NCBI GenBank assembly: GCA_016584305.1
Contig: JACEEZ010010991.1
Location: 166,001 to 230,000, forward strand
From: Chionoecetes opilio
Lineage: Eukaryota; Arthropoda; Malacostraca; Decapoda; Majidae
Direction: 5' to 3'
Length of the DNA: 64,000 nt
The notes under the pieces are model-generated. The model had not been told where the DNA came from, searched no databases, and saw nothing but the letters and a program-made list of their open reading frames with translations. How positions within the stretch are numbered: the first letter of the stretch is position 1; each line of letters begins with the position of its first letter. A program made the translations under genes and the position numbers. Below are positions 10,876-48,980 of this stretch, piece by piece.

Positions 10876-11035
10876 TAAGAACATAAGAAAATAAGGAAGC
10901 TACAAGAGGCCGTGAGACCTACACGAGGTAGTTCCTGTTACTTAATTAATTCTACCTACATCCACCTCTCATCCCCATCCATGAATTTATCCAGACTCCT
11001 TTTAATGACCCCAATCCCATACACTTCACTACTCG
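10876..11035 (-). mobile_element. CR1/L2-type LINE 3' end
   Basis: Same family inverted: acataagaaaataaggaagc, then cacctctcatccccatccat, then tttatccagactccttttaa. Confidence 0.8.
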
Positions 11036-11250
11036 GTCTATCTTGTCTTGCCACACTCTCACTCCAGACTCCAGCCCATGATTTTGTACCGGGCATAATG
11101 TTTCTATCCACACACACACTCAGTCTTCCATCTGTCACTCGGTACATCCACCTAATCGCATGCCACTTCTATCTGACATTTTCAATTTTTTTTTTTCTGC
11201 CATGTCTCAATAGTCTCTGAAACCATTGAGCTATGTCCTCATTTGTCCAA

Positions 11251-11513
11251 CCGTAGATAACACTATAGTCGCCAGTCACTCGCCACTGCACTAATGTCGC
11301 CAGGTGCCATATATTTCAATTTTAGCATCACTACTTTTACTTGCATTTTCATGTTTCACTGAAGAGGCATGCACAGTAGTTTATATTATGTACATCACAC
11401 TACATGTCTTCAGTGGCACATAAAAGTTGTAGTGATGTTAAAATTCGTAATATATTGTGCCTGGCGACATTAGTGCAGTGGCAAGTGACTGGCGACTATA
11501 GTGTTATCTACAG
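11251..11513. mobile_element. Family A foldback MITE copy 2
   Basis: Starts ccgtagataacactatag and ends with its complement before TA. The arms carry gtcgccaggtgccatata. Confidence 0.8.
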
Positions 11514-11639
11514 TAAAGTATCCACTCTAAACAGTTCTGCCCACCTTCTCTCCTCTTCACGTGCCCACACCACCTCCATCGCCTTATTCTTACCACTGTA
11601 CTGTACTTGCTGAAAGGTACTACTAATAAAGTATTTGTG

Positions 11640-12470
11640 GTAAATGAACATCACTATTATTTTTGTCTGTATATTAAAAATCTTCCGTATATCTTCCAGT
11701 CACAACATGATGAGGACAAAAAAAAATAAAGAACAAATAATCAAGCGAGGAAAAAAAATCAGACCCCCTCGATTATTTCCTGCCCTCTGTAGCTCCGCGG
11801 CCTCCCCCCCCCCTAGCCTGTGGGGGGGCACATGGCCTCAGAGCCGCTGCTTTACACCATTACTTAATACACCTGCAAAGTTAATTATTGAACAGGCCTG
11901 CGCAAGGGTGCATTATTACTCCGTGCATGTCTTCTATGAGTCAGCAGCCGGGCTCAGGGATTGGCAGATGTGACAATTTACAAAAAAAATAAGGTGGGTT
12001 TGCTTAACTTCAATGATTTTTTTATGAATTGTCAAATCTTGCTGAGAAAGGTTGCTGAAGGTTGGTTGCTAAATCATTGTAATAATGTAAACAAAATCAA
12101 TGCACACCTTGCACGGCCCATTGCAATAACATTTAGAACAACTTTGCAGTATTGAGAAAATTCCAACTTTCAATCTTAACTTAAAAAAAGAGCATCAGGA
12201 GCAACAATAGTCTATGTTTTGTTGCAAAGAAATCTGTTGTTGACAAAGTCTACCGATCCTTTGCAACAAAAATTAAGAGCATTTATCAATACTAAATGTT
12301 ATTAGACGGGTAAAAACTCCTCCATACAACAGTATATGATGCCGGTGCCTTCTACCCATAGTTTCCACATAATAATAATGATGATAGTAGTAACATTGTA
12401 ATTATGTTGATAAAAAATGATGATAATAACAACAATCAGAGTTGCCCATCACACAGAGTAAGCTGGGTGC
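11640..12470. other. Intergenic DNA, nothing recognised
   Basis: AT-rich sequence without a recognisable gene or repeat family. Short open frames at 11644-11973 and 11961-12155 show no familiar motif. Confidence 0.5.
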
Positions 12471-12482
12471 AATGAGCTGCTA

Positions 12483-12717
12483 CTGTCAACAACACCATCG
12501 TCGCCCCTGCACTAATGTCGCCAGGAGAATTTCATAGGCGAATATTACTAATTTTTGCATCACTTCAGTCTTGTATGTGCCACTGAAGACAGGTACATAA
12601 CATAAACTACTGTACATGCCTCTTCAGTGGCACATACAAGCCTGCAGTGATGCTAAAATACGTAATATATGGCACCTGGAGACACTAGTGCAGCGGCGAC
12701 TATAGTGTTATTGACGG
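12483..12717. mobile_element. Family A foldback MITE copy 3
   Basis: Starts ctgtcaacaacaccatcg and ends tatagtgttattgacgg, with TA on both sides. More diverged at the left arm. Confidence 0.78.
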
Positions 12718-12719
12718 TA

Positions 12720-13339
12720 CAAGAAATGTCTGCATGTTTCCCTGGGAGCCATCACTCGACTCAGGGGTGACAGATCAAGGCAAGGCCCACTGTTAACATC
12801 CTTACAACAACTCGTTCACTGATATCCCTTTGCTTGATTTATCCACAACCATTAAGTAATAAGAACAAAAATAATTCCTCTAATTTTCTGACAGTAAATC
12901 GGAAACATATCCATGGCTTTATCTATCACCATCTTTCTATCTATCATGGTTTATTTATCCACCATTGCACTGAAGAGATTGGCAGCAGCAGGAAGGAGAC
13001 CCAAACATAAGGCCACGTTTGGGGGACACAAGAGGAGGACATCACACAAAAGTTAAACCCAATGTTCAGTCTATCAATCTTGCTGTCCTGATCATCTGTA
13101 TTATCGTTATCATCATCATTTTAATAAACAAATAGATCCTCGTTTCACATACAAAAAACCATGAAATAAATGTGTGTGCCTGTGATAAAATAGAATAGAA
13201 TAAATAAATGTGCCTGTGTGTAAGCATGGTATATTTGAGCATACCGCTATAGGTGGGCATACAGGCATTTATATATATATATGTATATATATACTTATAA
13301 TGAAAATGTATTAGAAAAACGTGAGGAAAACTAAATGTA

Positions 13340-13340
<1 letters not shown>
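12720..13340. other. Intergenic DNA, nothing recognised
   Basis: No gene is seen. It contains a short (TA)n at about 13270-13295. Confidence 0.5.
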
Positions 13341-13719
<379 letters not shown>

Positions 13720-13935
13720 TAATTCTTTATAGGATTTTAAAATAATTTATTTTGTGTAAAATCTGTGACATTTTTTTAAAGGATATAAAAATGTTCAATT
13801 TTGTGTAAAAATGTGACAATTCTTTATAGGATTTAAAAAATGCTAATTATGTATAAAATCTGAGTTCTATAATAGTGTAGGGATGTGAAATTTTGTTTTC
13901 AGATTGTTTAAAATGCTTGGGTGAAATCTGGTTTG
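13720..13935. repeat. Imperfect ~70-bp AT-rich tandem repeat
   Basis: attctttataggatt(t) and tgtgtaaaatctg(t)gac recur three times. It lies in the presumed RNF216 3' flank. Confidence 0.5.
13746..13751 (-). promoter_or_regulatory. Candidate poly-A signal for RNF216
   Basis: AATAAA on the minus strand about 600 nt beyond the RNF216 stop codon. It is the first exact hexamer I noticed there. It is a weak call. Confidence 0.3.
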
Positions 13936-14356
13936 AATTGTGCCGCCCATGATTCGCTGAGGCTCAATTGTATTGGAAAAAAATATTATTATTGAGTATA
14001 TAATATTATCATCATTATTACAATTATCACATTATTATCATCAGCACGGCTGCCACTGTTAAGAACCAGCACCTGAAGGCTTCAACCCTGGTGGCGCGAG
14101 GGGCTTGCAAGACAGATAATACACACCAGGAATAATCCCGCCTCACTTATTACCCTCACCTAGCCAGCCTCCTGCATTATCATAGCTTTACTGGCCATTG
14201 CTATATTATTAATCTTTTTCAACGTCTTGGAATAAGTAGTGAGGGCAGTACGCTTTGAATGCCTGGCAGCCGTCACTAACAACCGTGATATATCTTACCC
14301 AGTTTCCCGCAAGTAGGAATGAATATCTTTGTAGTATTTGCGGTGTGTGTACTTTG

Positions 14357-39617
<25,261 letters not shown>

Positions 39618-39699
39618 CTGTGAAGAGGAAGAAAAAGAATTGGTAAAAATGGACGAGGACTGCGCGGTCATTATCTGAGACGGACTACTTTTTCCTTGC

Positions 39700-40370
39700 C
39701 AAAAACTGAAGCTTTTTCAGATTGAAATATGTATTTATATTTTCCGGAAACACTGTATTTTTTTCTTCTTTTCGTCATCAAATCCTAGGGTCGCCGTTTT
39801 CATTGGTAACAATGTATCTCCAATAGAGAAGAAGCACTAAAACTTGGCCAGGAAGTAATAGTCAGTGTCTCAGAAACCAGAGAAATGACGGAATTGTACG
39901 AAGACAAGTGTGACCCGCCCCACATTCGCCAGCCCGCCCGCCAGCCGGTGGTCCGCTCTGCCCCGCCCTGCCGGGAGGATTATTACACTAACAAAACCTA
40001 ACCTGATCTCCTAACAGGCGGGCCTCCACCCCCCGGTTAGATTATGAACCTAACCGAACCGTAATCTAACCTACTAAAGGGTGGGGGGGCCTCTGGAAGG
40101 GGAGGGTGTGCCTGTATGTGTATTAGACAGCTATACCACTTCTTCAATATGTAGGTATGTAAGTTTTGAAGGTTACGCGGAAGTGGATTAATACTGCACG
40201 GTATACTGAGCAAAAAAAAATCCCTAATACTTCAGTTTGACATTGGTAACTACCTGGGGAGGCTGAGGCCCCCCCCCCCCCCAGCTCGTTCACTAACCTA
40301 ACCTGGACACTAACCTAACCCTGGCCAACATACCCTAACCACATAACCTATCCTAACTGTTCAGGGTATA
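39700..40370. other. RNF216 upstream region with AACCT-rich repeats
   Basis: Expected site of the RNF216 5' exon and promoter, which I could not place. 39993-40085 and 40295-40350 contain clustered aacctaacc words and C-runs, typical of arthropod MITEs. Confidence 0.4.
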
Positions 40371-40564
40371 GCTGGTACTTAATCCCTGAATGCATAAACA
40401 GGGGTAAAAGTTGATCAAATGTATATATTGGGTGCTGTAATATCAAGATCAATAATTGGAACTGTCGCCAAAAATTGGAACACTCACCGACGTCGGCAAG
40501 AATTCCTATCGGCGACAGTTCCAGGGGTGTCTGGACGATTCCAGCCAATATTTTTTTGAGCAGC

Positions 40565-40905
40565 GCCCATTTTTACCCATTTAGCGTGTATGTATTGCCT
40601 CTGCTTGGGTATTATATCATGCAATACAGCCCCACACCCTTTCTTACCCCTTACATAGCCTTGAATATTGCACGGGAACCCGTAAATTGAAGTAAAAAGC
40701 ATAAGAAAATAAGAGAAATAAGATAAGTGAAGCCAGAAATACTCAGTGTTTACCTATTTATCGTGCATATATTGTCTTTGTCAATGGGTAATATCATGCA
40801 ATACAGCCCCACACCCTTTCGTACTCCTTAAATAGCCTTCAATATTGAACGGGGAGGCGTAAATTGAGGTATAAATATAAGAATAAGGATAAATAGCCAA
40901 TACGG
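40565..40905. repeat. Diverged direct duplication of ~160 bp
   Basis: tcatgcaatacagccccaca and ccttgaatattgcacggg/ccttcaatattgaacggg occur in both halves (about 40565-40725 and 40745-40905). Confidence 0.7.
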
Positions 40906-41760
40906 CTGCCGTGTGACGTCATCAAGAGGACTTGTATGACACGATCTCTTGATCTTGACATACACAACTGAAGGCTACTTTTCCCTTCATAATCAAATAA
41001 TGATTAAATCAACACGGATAAAGTAAAATAATGATAAATAGGATACAATAAGCCTAAAAAACAATGAAATAACGAATTAATGAAATATCGTGTTTTAGAA
41101 GATGGCCTAAAAAAACTCAAATTCACCACAACAAAAATAGACTTTTTGACCAAGCCCGTATAATTCGTGAAAATATATGAGCTAATAGTATATGATGTGT
41201 GTATCTTAAAAACAGTAACAGATCCTCGTTTAGTGTTGAAACCAAGGAGCTAAACATGTTTTGCTTTTTCGATAATTTGACCCCTTCAACATCTGAGTCA
41301 GATGTATTCCTTTAGTAAACACGTGAAAAATACGTCCCATAAACACACTGCGCCTGTAGGCACAGCTAATCACACACAAATAATCTCAATGGTCATTTAG
41401 AAGGAAGAATAAGGTAGACGTTAAAGTGCAAACAAAAACCCCCTAAAACAAAGAAACAAAATACAGCCACCAGGCGCGTGATTATTACATGAAACGATGC
41501 GGAAATATTGAAATATATTAAGACACAAAAATCCCCCCTATATTTAGTGTAAAAAAAGAATTATCAACAAAATATCGGTAATATTTACGGTGTTACTAAC
41601 TGATTGAGTCAGATTTCTTTTACGAAGGCCTTAAACTCGGGAGACTTTTTAAGGAAAATCATAAAACAAACTGGGGTTTCCAGTAAGGGTATGCAATCCT
41701 TTATCGGTGCACGAATTAAAAAGTGAGTATTCGTTTTAAAATGCGTAATTGGCACCTGGT
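40906..41760. other. Intergenic DNA, nothing recognised
   Basis: AT-rich, no open frame of interest and no familiar repeat. Confidence 0.5.
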
Positions 41761-41769
41761 AACTTCAGG

Positions 41770-41855
41770 ATTTCCAAGGTCCAATCAGAGGCCTCGCTAC
41801 ATTGACAGCGAATCAGAGGCCTCGCTATATTGACAGCGAATCAGAGGCCTAGCTA
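41770..41855. repeat. 28-bp repeat, three units
   Basis: aatcagaggcctcgctacat plus tgacagcg, three times. Confidence 0.85.
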
Positions 41856-42559
41856 TATCTCTCAGCCAATCATCGTTCAGAACTTCAGGAGCCAACGGGG
41901 CCGCCATGTTTGTTGTTTACCCAAGATATATACTTATTTAATGGGAAATATGATGAGATTTATCCTTAAATACCTTATTTATGGCATATTAGTGATGCTA
42001 AGAGAATTGTTAGTGATATATATAGGTGGGACAATAATAATTACCACCATATTAGCCTTTCAGCGTAATATTCTCCCTGAAATATATGACAACACTAGCC
42101 GAAAAGCCACCCCCCGGGCGGATTTTTGGCTAGCTCCTGCGGCGAGCTATTGGTGGGCCAATGGCCCACCAAACACACTCTCTCCAGATAGCCCCTTCTA
42201 ACTTTCCTGAAATCATGGATGTAGAAACGTAGATTAACGCCTTACCCATCACCACACACCCATTACCCATCACCCCCCACCTATTCCCTCACCCATCACC
42301 CCCAGCCCATTCACTCACCCATTACCCATCACCCTACATCAAGGTTTCCTCAATTCTCACAACTCATTTTTTTTTTCACAATTCTCGCTAATAGGTTACT
42401 AAAAATAAAAAAATAAAAATAAATAAAGTGATCGGATCATCCCCCAGTGACCTTAAAACGTTCCTCTGGTCGACCTGGTTCCAAAACTGTGCCATATGAT
42501 GGGATTGCGCCACGGGGGGCGGAACCTATAGCGGACACACACACACAGACACACACACT

Positions 42560-42800
42560 TTCGCTTATATTATTATAGATAGTTTGATGCCGGTAAATGG
42601 AATATTTTGACGTGTTTTCGCTAAGTGTCTCCCGCTGAATACTACAGAGACGTACCCAGGGTATAACCTTGATGCGCTGATCCTAGGTTCGAGTCCCGCG
42701 TGCCCGAGATTAGCTTCTATGGACCACTGTGGCCCGCGCCGTACCCGTGGCCGCGGCGGTACGGGGCTGACGCCGTTATAGTGGACGAGAACTGCGCGTT
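42560..42800 (+). mobile_element. Possible SINE remnant
   Basis: Contains a good B-box, ggttcgagtcccgc (42687-42700), after gatgcgctgatcct. The A box is unclear. A palindromic GC-rich stretch (cgtacccgtggccgcggcgg) follows. Confidence 0.35.
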
Positions 42801-43044
42801 CGCTCTTTAGGTCAGACACACACACTGGGGGGGCTAACACCTCACTCTTAGCCCTCTCGCTTTACCACATACACCACACCTGTCACTACGGTGTCTGTCT
42901 CTTGTATACACCTGCACGCATACGCAACACACACACACACACACAATTGGGTCCTCCGAATGGTCCTCCGCTCGAAAAGTCGTTCGCTCGAAAAGTAATT
43001 CGCTCGCAAGGTCGTGTATTCGTTCCAGGAACTCTTAAGTAACC

Positions 43045-43165
43045 TGGGGAAGGTAACTGTGGTAACCCGGATGTCACACTAGCCCTGTGTTTTCACCCAC
43101 CATAACAGGTTCAAGGGCTAATACGACGGAGATGAGCACCGAGGCCACGCGCACTTTTGACCCAA
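43045..43165. repeat. Dispersed repeat, copy 1
   Basis: ctgtggtaacccggatgtca to agatgagcaccgaggccacg; a second copy is at 43960-44095. Confidence 0.7.
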
Positions 43166-43514
43166 CCTGCGGAGGCAAAGGTAAACAAATGGCACCCAAG
43201 CCATTACTCTGCCTCCCTTGCCTGTGTTTCCTTCCTCCATCCCTTCCCCCACCACCCCAGCCCTGCAACAAGGCCTTCCCCTCCTTACCGGGACCATCGT
43301 GCTCCACCACACCCACCACAACGCCACAGTAGCCGCACAGAGACAACAGTTTTCCCACAGCTTATCGCCTTCCACCATGGCCTGTGTGATTCACGCGCCG
43401 ATCTTGATCTTACACTCCGAGGGAAAAACGCGGCTGTCTTTCTTAAACTGCGGCTCTTTTGAAAATGTTCCTTTAAACCCCAACATAAACCAAAGGAGCC
43501 CATTCTCTCAGTCT

Positions 43515-43680
43515 TAAGAACATAAGAATATAAGGAAGCTACAAGAGGCCGCGAGACCTACACGTGGTAGTTCCTGTTACTTAACAGGAACCTGCATCCA
43601 CCTTTCATCCCCATCCATAACACTGTCCAGCCTCCTTTTAAAGCTCCCTATTGACTCCGCACTAACTACTACCTACTTTA
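43515..43680 (-). mobile_element. CR1/L2-type LINE 3' end
   Basis: aagaacataagaatataagg ... cacctttcatccccatccat ... gcctccttttaaagctccct. Confidence 0.85.
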
Positions 43681-43959
43681 ACTAACTAACCGTCTTTCTA
43701 ACTACCTCATTCATTCTCTCCATATCCTAATAACCACCTCAGTCATTCTTTCCATGTCCTTTCAACTACCTCATTCGATCATTTCACAACATCCCATTAC
43801 AGCAAAGCTTCATTCTGTTTGTCTCTCTTTAATAATAGTCACGTACTAGTATCTCATGCTTACTGTTTCATCCTCATCCATGCTATAGGCTACATCTGGC
43901 ACACTTTACCACCAGACCACCTCATTATCTATCTTGCATTCTACTGTGCATACAATGAT

Positions 43960-44095
43960 GCAACTGTGGTAACCCGGATTGTCACACTAGCCCTGTGTCC
44001 CGGCGTCGCGTGGGGGCTCTCACCCACCACCACAGGCTCAACTTAAAGGGTTAATGAGACGGAGATGAGCACCGAGGCCACGCGCAGCATGGCGT
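43960..44095. repeat. Dispersed repeat, copy 2
   Basis: Shares ctgtggtaacccggat and gagacggagatgagcaccga with 43045-43165, plus an extra 20-25 bp (cccggcgtcgcgtgggggct). Confidence 0.7.
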
Positions 44096-44246
44096 ATACC
44101 CATCTTTATCTTTACCTTAATCACATTTAAAGTCACTCAAGCTATCTACCTCCTCGGGTGAATGGAGCTTCGCTCATAGCCATTCTGTCCTCTCCACTCG
44201 GGGCCACCAGCTATTAGTTTTTTTTCCGTGATGGGCAGCGATAACG

Positions 44247-44420
44247 CACTCATGAGAACATAAGAAAATAAGGAAGCTACAAGAGGCCGTGAGACCTACG
44301 TGGTATATAGTTCCTTTTACTTAACACTACCTACATCCAACTTTCATCCCCATCCATGAAATGATTTAGCCTCCTTTTAAAGCTCCCTATTGACCCCGCA
44401 CTAACTACCACTACCACCCC
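44247..44420 (-). mobile_element. CR1/L2-type LINE 3' end
   Basis: gagaacataagaaaataagg ... tttcatccccatccatgaaa ... gcctccttttaaagctccct. Confidence 0.85.
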
Positions 44421-45370
44421 GGATTAATCTCATTAGTTACGATATTACCACTACACAATGTCTAGCCCATATTCACTTCAAGCTGTCTCTCTTTTGAGTC
44501 GAGCATCTCTGAGCAGGGGCGTATTTAGGATTTTGAAACATTGGGAGCTTAGCCCAGCCAAGAGATCTTAAAATTTTTACAGGATAATTTTCAATTTATT
44601 TATGAGTATAATGAATATAAGATGTGAAGCACTGTGCCCTACCAAAAGGCTCCGGTAATTTGCTTAGGATAACTTTAGAAACATGAAATTAAAATAAAAT
44701 TACGACAATTTGAGTTGGGGTTCAACTTAATTATTATTTTTATTTTCATCAGTAGGAGTAAAACCCTAAGAAAAAGAGAGCTTTGGCGTGATGAAGCAGT
44801 CATATAGGTGGTATATTCCCAATGCTTTGTTCAATACTGAAATCTGACCAACCTCGGTACTTTTTTTATTTTTTATACATAACAAAGGACTGGCCAAGGA
44901 CACACAAAAATGCACTTCGAAAAAAATGCATATTTGTTAACTGTGTCTTGTCCATCTGATATTCTCTTCTTCACCTCTCCAAAAGGTCTTTCAGTGTCTC
45001 CTCTGTCATGCACTCCTCATCTCCTCTGTTCTCTATTGGATTATTGGATTCCTACATTCTGCTTGTCCTCAAAAGCCACTCACTCTTTATGCTTTGGAAA
45101 TTGTCAGCTAAAATAATAAAAACATAATAACAATATCAACAAATAAACTGAGACCTGTGACCATTATCATTAAGTAGAGCAAGAGACAATTGTATATTTT
45201 ATTTAAGAACATATGAATACATATCAAAGATGGGACTGGTTTGCTAGCAGGAGCTGGAGAGCATACAACTTGGAAGCACCGCCCCTGCCCACTCACATGC
45301 TCACTCTACCAACACTGTCTTACTAATGATAGATAATTTTTTGAGCATAACAAAGCACTAATAACTGAAT
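44421..45370. other. Intergenic DNA with one LINE tail scrap
   Basis: About 44870-44915 matches the acaaaggactggccaag tail family. Otherwise no gene or repeat is recognised. Confidence 0.45.
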
Positions 45371-45372
45371 CA

Positions 45373-45586
45373 TTAACCCCTTGAGACCCAGAACGTAATT
45401 TTCATTGTAATTTGGGTACCATTAGACGATTTCTAGTGAATATAAGCAATATTTTATAGATATGACCTGTTTAGTATCCTTATCGACTAACTAATTTGGT
45501 ATATTCAGTTACTTTTCGTAATTATATGGCTCGACATCATACAATTTTTTATAACAAAGAAAAGATCTGGGCGTGAAGGGGTTAAA
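45373..45586. mobile_element. TTAA-type MITE copy 4
   Basis: TTAACCCCTTGAGACCCAGA at the left; tctgggcgtgaaggggttaa at the right. Both ends are intact. Confidence 0.9.
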
Positions 45587-46454
45587 AGTATGTAGTGCTG
45601 GAAATTCAGATGAGGGCGCGTGTTTGCGGAGTGAGCGAGGGAGTGAGGACGGGAGGGTGCCTGTCTGAGATCACAAAGGTAGTCCACTGAGCATTGCCCC
45701 CTGACTGATATGCTGCTACTGATAATACTGCCAAGATTGTGGTGAACTAATTCCTTTTCCTGCATTGGCTATTTCAGCAGTTATATAAACGTGTATGAAT
45801 ATACATATGTATATATTTATACATCATTCACTTGGCAAGCTATCTATTTGTGGTTATGTACGACTTTTTCTATTATTGCACATAAAGTGTTGATACTCAG
45901 TGATCCCCATGTAGCATTAGCCAGCACAGCTCCCCCCTTACGGTGGTGGTGCCTTGAAGGACACTCACACACACCCTTTTCAGACATACACTGGGGGGTT
46001 AATATCCAGTGTGACCTGACCAATGACACGACGACCACCTCACAAGCTCATCAGTAATGTTCATCCACACATTGACATAATCAGCCTCTCTAACATTTGT
46101 GCACAAGGAAGTTTTACTCAATAATTGCCAGAGGAACGTAACCCATAATGTCGGGAAGTAACTACAGTCACCTTTAACATTCAACGATGTCTTTTCAATA
46201 ATATTAACATATCAAAGATCAACTTCATTATTCATTACTATTAACACATACATTACTCAAAGACATGTAAAATAATATATAAAATATGGGGAAATAGGCA
46301 TTGCAATATACACTTTATGCTATATAAAAAAAAGGAAGTAGAAAATGGATTAGCGACTGGATGCCCGAAGATAAGTCAGAGGCAGCCAACAGCCCACCTG
46401 ACCCACCACTGAGAAGCAGGGAGAGGAGGAAGAGGCGTAGCGTTCTGACTAGCT

Positions 46455-46788
46455 ACCCCGCCCGATTAGCTTCCCTGCCACGGCTACGCACGCACGCACG
46501 GCAAATCTGTATTATCATCAGATTCGCTTATTTCACCTAAATAACTCTTACAAAACTTAACCCAAACCTATCCTAAACCTAACCAAACCTAAATCAAACC
46601 TTAACTTAACCTAAATTTAACCACTTATTTTTATATGATAATAGCTAGGTTAGGTTACGTTAAGTTAAGGCTTGGTTTAGATTTGATTTAGGTTTAGGAT
46701 AGGTGTAGGTTAAGTTTTGTAGTTATTGAGAGTTTTAACTATTACTTAGGTTACATAAGCGGTAGGGAAGCTAATCGGGCGGGGTGGC
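46455..46788. mobile_element. Foldback element rich in AACCTA words
   Basis: The left end ccccgcccgattagcttccc and the right end gggaagctaatcgggcgggg are exact complements. The arms continue through aacctatcctaaacctaa and its complement. The interior is AT-rich, with no ORF. Confidence 0.85.
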
Positions 46789-47227
46789 TCATCCGATCAC
46801 TACAGAGGCCACCACAGCCACCACTGCACCACACCACCAGCTTCCACAACCTGGCGTGTGGAAATTTGGCAACCCTACATCAACAAATCACAAACTGCTC
46901 TCCTAAATCATGAAGCAACATAGCTTTGGTAAGTTTAGTTCCGTATCCTCCAAATAAACCTTCCCCCACAATCCTATTAAAGCAACAGCAAGAGTGGCAA
47001 GACCGCGGCTCCTGAAGCACATGGGAACCGGCGGCCTCGTCACTCCTATATAAGCATTCCTCTGGGTTCAAGTATTTCTTCATACACATTAAGGCAAAGT
47101 GAAAAATGTGTGTGTGTATGTGTAGTTAAATTTGTTGCGATATATGGGAAATGAGCAACAACCGTGGGTCTCCGTATCGTATTTAGTGGGTCGTAATTTT
47201 AAACTCCTGTATACTTTTGGTATTGAC

Positions 47228-47302
47228 TACGTTATTACAGAAACTACCACGTGTAGGTCTCGTGGCCTCTTGTAGCTTCCTTAATTTCTTATGTTATTGT
47301 CC
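47228..47302 (+). mobile_element. CR1/L2-type LINE 3' tail fragment
   Basis: aaactaccacgtgtaggtct then ctcttgtagcttccttaatt. Confidence 0.75.
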
Positions 47303-47375
47303 GGATCGTCCGTATAGCAATATAGCAGCAAGGAAATCTGTATGTACTTCCTACGTTCCTTCAAGTATCTTGTAC

Positions 47376-47556
47376 CCGCCAGGGTGGCGCGGTTGGTAGT
47401 CACGGACATGCGTGCACTCCCTGCATTCGGTCAGCGGTTCGAGCCCACCAAGTTCTTCCTGGCGTGGTGGCGCTTTGTATAGTCAATAACCTTGTAGTTG
47501 GTACTTGCAAAGTGTCTAGATAGGATCAAAGTATCTTATCTTATCAAGTATCTTGT
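47376..47556 (+). mobile_element. tRNA-derived SINE
   Basis: A box tggcgcggttggtag (47385-47399) and B box ggttcgagccc (47436-47446), 36 nt apart, form a Pol III promoter. A ~90-bp body follows, with a short-repeat tail (gtatcttatcttatc). Confidence 0.8.
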
Positions 47557-47649
47557 CTTCTTTAGCTTTTTTGCGTGTTTGTTGTCTTGTGTTTCCTACG
47601 TCCCTTTCAAACACTTCTTTGTCAAATAAATTCCCTCCATTCCCATATA

Positions 47650-47806
<157 letters not shown>

Positions 47807-48184
47807 ATGTTTTTGAGGCTGACTGCCCAACAAACCCTACAGTAGGAAAAGGTCGCTGGAACGTCCAGTAGGAGACAAACGTTGTCATAAAGGTTCTATC
47901 CCTCCTTAATCTGAATGCAGAAAGTCAGAATTTAAAGGGAACTCTGTATATATACAAAATTTCCATATGACTAAAATTATAAAACTATGAACAACAAGGG
48001 CTTTTATCATAGAAAACGCATACTCTATAATAATCAATGTTTTTAATGTTCACTTTTCTTCGATTAATTTACCAGTATGTTGAGTCAAGCACTCTGGCCC
48101 ACCTGCTGCCTCAAGCCAGTCCTCATCCCACTCTCCATAGCCTCATTGCTCCACAGAATGCTTCAATTATTATCATGAATTGAA

Positions 48185-48322
48185 AGGGAACTACCACGTG
48201 TAGGTCTCGCGGCCTCTTGTAGCTTCCTTATTTTCTTATGTTCGTATGTTCTTAAGTAACAGGAACTACCACGTGTAGGTCTCGCGGCCTCTTGTAGCTT
48301 CCTTATTTTCTTATATTCTTAA
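48185..48322 (+). mobile_element. Two CR1/L2-type LINE 3' tails in tandem
   Basis: 48185-48250 and 48254-48318 each read ggaactaccacgtgtaggtc ... ttattttctta. The repeated ttcttatgttcgtatgttct between them is the octamer-type tail. Confidence 0.8.
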
Positions 48323-48425
48323 TGGTTGTTGAAAATTGAGTAAGCCTTTCTGTGTTTAAATTATCAAAAATCATAATGAAATCAAGAGGATACACTGGAC
48401 CTTGTGACATCAATGTGCAGCACAG

Positions 48426-48431
48426 TTTATT
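48426..48431 (-). promoter_or_regulatory. Candidate poly-A signal for ena
   Basis: AATAAA on the minus strand, about 2.1 kb past the ena stop. It would define a long 3' UTR. Confidence 0.4.
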
Positions 48432-48659
48432 TCCCACATTATGAATACAAAATACCTTGTGCTTCTGCCACCGTCCAGTCATGACTCGGCAGCACAGAGA
48501 CTCCGGGTGTTGGGGAGCAAGAGGCTGAAGCTTTGAGACTGACTGGAAGCACTACACTCAATGACCTCTGGCACCAGATCATCATCATCATCAGAAACAC
48601 ACAGTCTATACAAAATGCAATGTACTTGATAAGCTCAACAAACATTCTTCAAGTACTAT

Positions 48660-48980
48660 GACGTGTTAACTGAATATCTTGTCGTGTTTAATACATCACA
48701 CTAACAGAATGAATGCTTTCCCAATTCAGTGGTAATTCAGAGGTGTAGGTATGAGACAGTAACGAAACAGAAAGGCGATCTACACAGACTGCCGACTCCT
48801 GTGTTAACTAAATATCTTGTCGTGTTTAATACATCACACCAACAAAATGAATGCTTTCGTAATTCAGTGGTAATTCAGTGGTAATTCAGTGGTAATTCAG
48901 TGGTAATTCAGTGGTAATTCAGTATGATAAAGTAACGCAACAGAAAGGCTACCTACACAGACTGCTGACTCCTCTATAAG
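48660..48980. repeat. Tandem duplication with inner 14-bp repeat
   Basis: Two ~140-170-bp copies start at 48664 and 48802 (atatcttgtcgtgtttaata in both). The second holds five or six units of ggtaattcagt. Presumed ena 3' UTR. Confidence 0.8.

Noticed and set aside
47391..47450. A true tRNA gene
   Set aside because: A and B boxes are present but no cloverleaf stems close, and a SINE body with a short-repeat tail follows.
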